DNA of 9,407 nt, taken from assembly GCA_009840715.1 (NCBI GenBank), contig VXNE01000426.1, positions 574 to 9,980 on the forward strand, written 5' to 3'. This document shows positions 5,986 through 9,407 of the stretch, piece after piece. Origin of the DNA: Gammaproteobacteria bacterium (lineage in GTDB: Bacteria > Pseudomonadota > Gammaproteobacteria > Pseudomonadales > Azotimanducaceae). The position numbers and the translations under genes were made by a program. The notes beneath the pieces were generated by a model. The model ran no database searches. It worked only from the letters and a program-made list of their open reading frames with translations, and was not told where the DNA came from. Numbering within the stretch: the stretch's first letter is position 1; each line of letters opens with the position of its first letter.

Positions 5986-6343
5986 TCTGGGCGATCGGGG
6001 GGGTATCCATGCACCACCCCCCCCTGCGAAAACGCCGTCAGCGCAATCCTCGCGCGTCCGATCCCCGTACAACACCTCGAAGTGGCGACGAATCCGCCTG
6101 CTGGCGCTCGATCGGGACGGATGGCGCTGCAGGCGGTGCGGGCGCGCCTCGCGGCTGCACGTGCATCACCGCCGGCTCATCCGGCATGGTGGCGCGGTGT
6201 TCGACCTGGCCAACCTGGAGACGCTCTGCCGGCCGTGCCATGAGCGGGCACACGAAGACGAGCCGTTGCCCGGGCAGCTCGCCGGCGCCGCGGACGCGAC
6301 CCGGGCCCGCAACGCGTGGAAGCGAAGGCTTCGGGGGATGTGA
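5972..6343 (+). CDS. HNH endonuclease, terminase-associated
   Basis: The 123-aa product is a zinc-type HNH nuclease. Residues 53-56 (CRRC) and 86-89 (CRPC) make the zinc knuckles. The beta-beta-alpha-metal core has HVHHRRL (63-69) with the catalytic His, NLETL (81-85) with the middle Asn, and HERAH (90-94). A proline run (HAPPPP, 13-18) and a basic segment (SPYNTSKWRR, 31-40) precede it. HNH proteins beside TerL are known to be needed for terminase cutting at cos in many HK97-like phages, so cos packaging is the likely context. I chose GTG 5972, which overlaps the terminase end, with AGGA 13-16 bases upstream; ATG 5900 is possible but lies deep inside terL. The proline run is coded within a G7/C8 hairpin, so length changes there would break the frame. 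Confidence 0.85.
   Translation: MARRDLGDRGGIHAPPPPAKTPSAQSSRVRSPYNTSKWRRIRLLALDRDGWRCRRCGRASRLHVHHRRLIRHGGAVFDLANLETLCRPCHERAHEDEPLPGQLAGAADATRARNAWKRRLRGM
5997..6024 (+). repeat. G7 / C8 inverted homopolymer hairpin at the terL-HNH junction
   Basis: Seven G (5997-6003) are followed after 13 bases by eight C (6017-6024), forming a perfect seven-pair G-C stem with a loop that includes an ATG (6009-6011). It starts 12 bases after the terminase stop codon and lies within the first codons of the HNH gene. It has no T-run. It could stall ribosomes, lower HNH yield, or be a polymerase slippage site; it is also a typical place for a sequencing error. Confidence 0.7.
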
Positions 6344-6346
6344 GAC

Positions 6347-7204
6347 ATGCCGACTCTGAACAGGCGATGCACGATCAGGCTGCCGGACGAGACGTTGGTC
6401 CCGCAGTGGTGCGACCAGTCGGACCTGCCGGCGAGCCGCGAGACGCGGGAGGAGGTCATGATCGAGCCGGCCGACAGCGGGCTCTGGGCGGACATCGTCC
6501 CCGACCACCGCAGCGTGACCGACCCGGGCCGGTGGGAGTTCCTGGACACCAGCGCCGACAAGAGCTTCGACCCGTGGACGTCCGGCGTGACCGTCTACGA
6601 GTACGACTTCGGAGCGGGCCAAGGCGTCCTGTCGATCGTGCGGGTCAATCGCAGCGCGAACGGGCTGCAACAGCAGGCCGGCCAGCGCATCCCCGAGGGG
6701 TGGCCGGTCATCATCCAGTGGTTCGACGCGGCGGATCAGCTACTCGGGTCGTACACCGGGTACGCTATTCACGGGTTCAACTTCGATACCGGCGCGGACT
6801 TCGAGTTCATCCTCGCCGCTATTCAGGACCTATTCCACTTTCCGTTGGATGGTCACCCGCACAATATCCTCTTCCTCAACTCCGCCGAGGCGCGCGCCCG
6901 AACCTTTATCGTGCCGTCTCCGGCTCCGGCCAAGTACGTTGTCACCCCGTATCAGCCGCCGGCCGCGCCGACCGAAGAGAGAGAGCTGCGCACTACCGAG
7001 TTCGCTAACCGGGTGTATCGGGTGCGCTATGACCGCCGTATCGAGCCGGGCTCCACGGTGACCGACGAAGAGGGCACGGGCTGGCTCGTCGACGACGTGC
7101 GCGAAGCGCTCACGCGCCGCGGCTTCCTGGACGTGTACGCCAAGCGGGAGGTTGCAACCTCCGACGCGCTGGTGCGCACCAGCTCGCGCACAATCGGGGG
7201 TTGA
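6347..7204 (+). CDS. Hypothetical structural protein with head-closure-like ends (285 aa)
   Basis: A clear ribosome binding site (GGGGGA about eight bases upstream) and position three bases after the HNH stop support the ATG at 6347. The C-terminal part, about residues 218-268, reads YRVRYDRRIEPG, then TDEEGTGWLVDDV and FLDVYAKRE. This is the strand pattern seen at the end of SPP1 gp16-like head-tail joining (head-closure) proteins. The first 50 residues (LNRRCTI ... WADI) weakly match how those proteins begin. They are usually about 100-120 aa, so residues about 60-210 would be an inserted or extra domain: beta-rich and aromatic, with an IHGFNFDTGADFEF stretch and then a Pro/Ala linker near 190-208. 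The DNA for about 6760-7040 uses more A/T-ending codons than its neighbours. No signal peptide or membrane segment is seen. A structural head-tail role is inferred with low certainty. Confidence 0.6.
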   Translation: MPTLNRRCTIRLPDETLVPQWCDQSDLPASRETREEVMIEPADSGLWADIVPDHRSVTDPGRWEFLDTSADKSFDPWTSGVTVYEYDFGAGQGVLSIVRVNRSANGLQQQAGQRIPEGWPVIIQWFDAADQLLGSYTGYAIHGFNFDTGADFEFILAAIQDLFHFPLDGHPHNILFLNSAEARARTFIVPSPAPAKYVVTPYQPPAAPTEERELRTTEFANRVYRVRYDRRIEPGSTVTDEEGTGWLVDDVREALTRRGFLDVYAKREVATSDALVRTSSRTIGG

Positions 7205-7237
7205 ACGTGAACCGTCCGGGAAGCTACAGACGCTGCC

Positions 7238-8518
7238 ATGACGGAAATCCAGAAGCTTCTCGTTCGCAAGAGCGAGGTTCGGCAGGGACTCGCGGCGCTG
7301 GGGGCCAAGGCGGACGCGACCGATGAAGATCTGGCCAAGATCGACGAACTGAGCACCGAGTACCGGTCCCTTGAGGTCCGTGAGCGTGCCCTGATCGTCG
7401 CCGGCGACAAGCCCGAAGACGCCGACCCGGTGACCGGGGACGATGCCGAGGACGGCGACCAGGCGGAGGACGGCGAGAGCGTCGAGCTGCGCAACCTCAC
7501 CGGGAAGGTCCGGCTGAGCCGCTACCTGGAGTCGGCCGTCACGGAGACCGGGATCGACGGGGCGGAGAAGGAGCTCCGGGAGCACCACCGGCTCGGGGAC
7601 AACCAGGTGCCGTGGTCGGCGATCGCGCCGCTCGAGGAGCCGGACCCGGAGAAGCGCGCCGTGAGCCCGGCGCCGGCGGACACGTCGCTGCAGTCCGCGG
7701 CGATCCTGGCCCGGGTGTTCCGGCGCTCGGACGCGGCGTTCCTGCGGGTGCGCATGCCGATGGTCGGCGTCGGCGAGGCGAACTACCCCGTGCTGACCAG
7801 CGTCGCCAGCGAGCCCACCACGCTGGCGAAGGACGCCGGGGCGACCGAGCCGAAGGTCACCTTCACGGCGAACGTGCTGTCTCCGGTCCGCCTGTCGGCG
7901 TCCTACCTGTGGCGCCGCGAGGACGCGGCCGTCATGCGTGGCATGGAGGAGGCGCTGCGCAGCGACCTGTCCATGGCGCTGAACCAGGCCCTGGACGCCG
8001 CGATCATCAACGGCAACGGCACCGCGCCGAACCCGGCCGGCTTCCTGGGCGGCGCGAACGGAGCGCTCGGGGCCGGCAGCGACCAGACCGGGGGCGTGCA
8101 GACGTTCCAGGAGTTCATCGCCGGCGTTGCCGGGCAGGTGGACGGCCTGTACGCGTACCGCCTGGCGGACGTGCGGGCGCTGGTCGCGCCGACGATCTAC
8201 GAGCAGATGGCCGGGGCCTTCGCCAACAGCGGCAAGGGCGACGAGGCCGCGGCGCAGTACCTGGAGCGGTTCTCCGCCGGCATGCGCGTGTCGGGCCACA
8301 TCAGCGACACGGTGGCCAGCAAGAAGCACTCGGCGATCTACCAGCGCGGCGTCGCCGGCGCGGCCGTCGCGCCGATCTGGGAGGGCGTGACGCTCATCCG
8401 CGACGAGATCACGCAGGCCAAGAAGGGGCAGATCGTCGTGACCGGGATCATGCTCTACAACTTCAAGGTCATCCGCGTCGCCCAGTACCACCGCGCCCTG
8501 ATTCAGACGACGGCATGA
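7238..8518 (+). CDS. Major capsid protein, HK97 fold, with fused scaffold (delta) domain
   Basis: This is the shell subunit. The 426-aa product starts with a helical, coiled-coil-like segment (about 1-52), a very acidic linker (55-82, with GDDAEDGDQAED) and further helices to about 140: a delta-domain-type scaffold normally removed by the prohead protease encoded next. The mature part begins near AVSPAPADTSLQ. It continues with an N-arm/E-loop region (MPMVGVGEANYPV, 173-185; then TLAKDAGATEP), the spine-helix region LRSDLSMALNQALDAAIINGNG (240-261, followed by PAGFL) and an A-domain to P-domain tail ending YNFKVIRVAQYHRALIQ. These are familiar features of the phage_capsid (HK97 gp5-like) family. 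A weak GGGAAG lies about 14 bases before the ATG. The stop overlaps the protease start (ATGA). No separate scaffold gene is needed or seen. Confidence 0.9.
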   Translation: MTEIQKLLVRKSEVRQGLAALGAKADATDEDLAKIDELSTEYRSLEVRERALIVAGDKPEDADPVTGDDAEDGDQAEDGESVELRNLTGKVRLSRYLESAVTETGIDGAEKELREHHRLGDNQVPWSAIAPLEEPDPEKRAVSPAPADTSLQSAAILARVFRRSDAAFLRVRMPMVGVGEANYPVLTSVASEPTTLAKDAGATEPKVTFTANVLSPVRLSASYLWRREDAAVMRGMEEALRSDLSMALNQALDAAIINGNGTAPNPAGFLGGANGALGAGSDQTGGVQTFQEFIAGVAGQVDGLYAYRLADVRALVAPTIYEQMAGAFANSGKGDEAAAQYLERFSAGMRVSGHISDTVASKKHSAIYQRGVAGAAVAPIWEGVTLIRDEITQAKKGQIVVTGIMLYNFKVIRVAQYHRALIQTTA

Positions 8519-9066
8519 TCGAGCGCCGGGGTTTCGAGCTCCGGCACGCCGGCGGGCGGCGGCTGGAGGGCGTCGTCATGCAGTACGGCGTCGAGGCGCA
8601 GATGCCGGGGTGGCGCGAGCGGTTCGCGCAGCGGGCGTTCCGCCAGCTCGGCGCCGTCGACGTGCGGCTGAATCTCGACCACGTGGAGGAGCGGCAGCTC
8701 GCCCGATCGGGGGACGGGTCGCTCACCCTCCACGACACCGACCAGGCGCTGCTGATGGTCGCCGAGCTGGGGCGCGGCCGCCTGCAGGACGAAGCGATCG
8801 AGAGCGTACGCGCCGGCGATCGCCGCGGGCTGTCGGTGGAGTTCCGGGCGATCGCCGACCGGTGGATCGAGGACCTGCGCGAGGTCGCGGCCGCGCTGCT
8901 GGCCGGCATCGGAGTCGTGCGGGATCCCGCCTACGACGCTTCCACGGTCGAGGCTCGCGCCAAGTTCGCCGCCCTGGCGCGCTCAGAGCCCCTTCAGCGG
9001 CGTCCGAGTGACCCGCCGGTGTCCTGGGACCGCCGGAACGCGAGAGGGGTGTTCACGTGGCTCTGA
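8515..9066 (+). CDS. HK97-type prohead maturation protease (U35 family)
   Basis: The 183-aa product is a serine protease that trims the capsid scaffold domain inside the prohead. The early GVVMQYG (19-25) and FAQRAF (37-42) match the family start. The catalytic His is in RLNLDHVEE (H56) and the catalytic Ser in GLSVEFRA (S107), the classic pair; the third acidic residue is probably in the segment before GVVRDPAYDAS (133-143). The length is normal. The basic, proline-containing tail (RRPSDPPVSWDRR) may be removed during self-processing. The ATG overlaps the capsid stop as ATGA, so translation is probably coupled, with protease made at a fraction of capsid level. In most HK97-like phages the protease gene is upstream of the capsid gene; here it is downstream. 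Confidence 0.88.
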   Translation: MIERRGFELRHAGGRRLEGVVMQYGVEAQMPGWRERFAQRAFRQLGAVDVRLNLDHVEERQLARSGDGSLTLHDTDQALLMVAELGRGRLQDEAIESVRAGDRRGLSVEFRAIADRWIEDLREVAAALLAGIGVVRDPAYDASTVEARAKFAALARSEPLQRRPSDPPVSWDRRNARGVFTWL

Positions 9067-9407
9067 CGATCGCGGAGTTCATGTCGGCGATCCGGCTGCC
9101 GGACGCTCCCGACGCGGAGCTGCAGCGGAACGCGACGCGGGTGATGGTCGCGGCGCAGGCGCTGGCCGCGAAGGTGGGGCCGGGAGCTCCTGAGGCGGTC
9201 CGCGACGAGGCGACGATCCGGGTAGGCGCGTGGCTGTTCGACTCGGACCCGACCGGCGCGCGGGGGGAGGTCACCCAGAACGCGCTGCGGTCGAGCGGGG
9301 CGCTGGCGCTGCTGGGTCCCTGGCGGCGATCGCGTTCGTTGGTGGTGGACCGGCCGACCGGCGACGGGGGCGGCACCGGGGAGACCGGCGGGTCGACGGG
9401 CTCCGGG
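9057..9407 (+). CDS. Head-tail connector (gp6-like adaptor), 3'-truncated by the window
   Basis: A GTG at 9057, preceded by GAGAGGGG about eight bases upstream and overlapping the protease stop by ten bases, opens a frame that is still open at the last base (117 codons visible). The product is mainly helical. Residues about 50-93 hold ATIRVGAWLFDSDP, then NALRSSGALALLGPWRR, a pattern typical of gp6-like head-tail connector adaptors that form a ring under the portal. An N-terminal helix with EFMSAIRLPD precedes it. The end seen here is a Gly/Thr-rich low-complexity stretch (TGDGGGTGETGGSTGSG) that is longer than usual and may be a flexible tail. Finding it directly after the protease fits a head-assembly operon continuing rightwards into head-closure and tail genes. 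Confidence 0.82.
   Translation, partial: MALTIAEFMSAIRLPDAPDAELQRNATRVMVAAQALAAKVGPGAPEAVRDEATIRVGAWLFDSDPTGARGEVTQNALRSSGALALLGPWRRSRSLVVDRPTGDGGGTGETGGSTGSG

Overview
The window is a piece of a tailed double-stranded DNA phage or prophage from a high-G+C host, most likely an actinobacterium. The reasons are strong G+C bias at third codon positions, frequent GTG starts, tightly overlapping genes, and a nearly complete HK97-type head and packaging module (portal, large terminase, HNH nuclease, capsid, maturation protease, head-tail connector). I see no integrase, attachment site, tRNA or bacterial flanking gene, so the sequence does not say whether this is a free phage or a prophage. All genes are on the + strand, and both ends of the window cut through genes.

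Layout: (a) 1-1471 is the 3' part of a tail-fibre or baseplate-like gene whose middle is unusually A+T-rich and carries two in-frame TTA codons. (b) 1468-1853 holds two tiny membrane-protein genes, of 31 and 96 aa. (c) 1850-2893 is a short HK97-type portal. These genes are joined by GTGA, TGATG and ATGA overlaps. (d) 2894-3111 is a gene-free gap with a promoter-like TTGCGC-N17-GATAAT. Directly after its expected start point lies a roughly 95-nt segment that can fold into a branched structure. (e) 3112-4080 is a winged-helix DNA-binding protein. Four identical 16-bp dyad repeats lie in its own coding sequence, followed by a purine tract and a 12-bp-stem palindrome. (f) 4081-4389 has no convincing gene. 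(g) 4390-5985 is the large terminase, and (h) 5972-6343 an HNH nuclease. (i) 6347-7204 is an unassigned 285-aa protein whose two ends resemble a head-closure protein. (j) 7238-8518 is the major capsid protein, (k) 8515-9066 the prohead protease, and (l) 9057 to the end a head-tail connector cut by the window.

The capsid, portal, protease, connector and terminase/HNH products together would build and fill a head. The order is unusual: portal is upstream of terminase, capsid precedes protease, and a replication-type gene with its own promoter separates portal from terminase.

The most interesting feature is in 3112-4080. The arrangement of DNA-binding domain, iterons in the linker-coding DNA, purine-rich tract and palindrome closely parallels the lambda O gene with its internal origin. 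I propose a phage replication origin embedded in the initiator gene and sitting inside the packaging module. The main competing idea is a pac-type recognition site inside a small-terminase-like gene.
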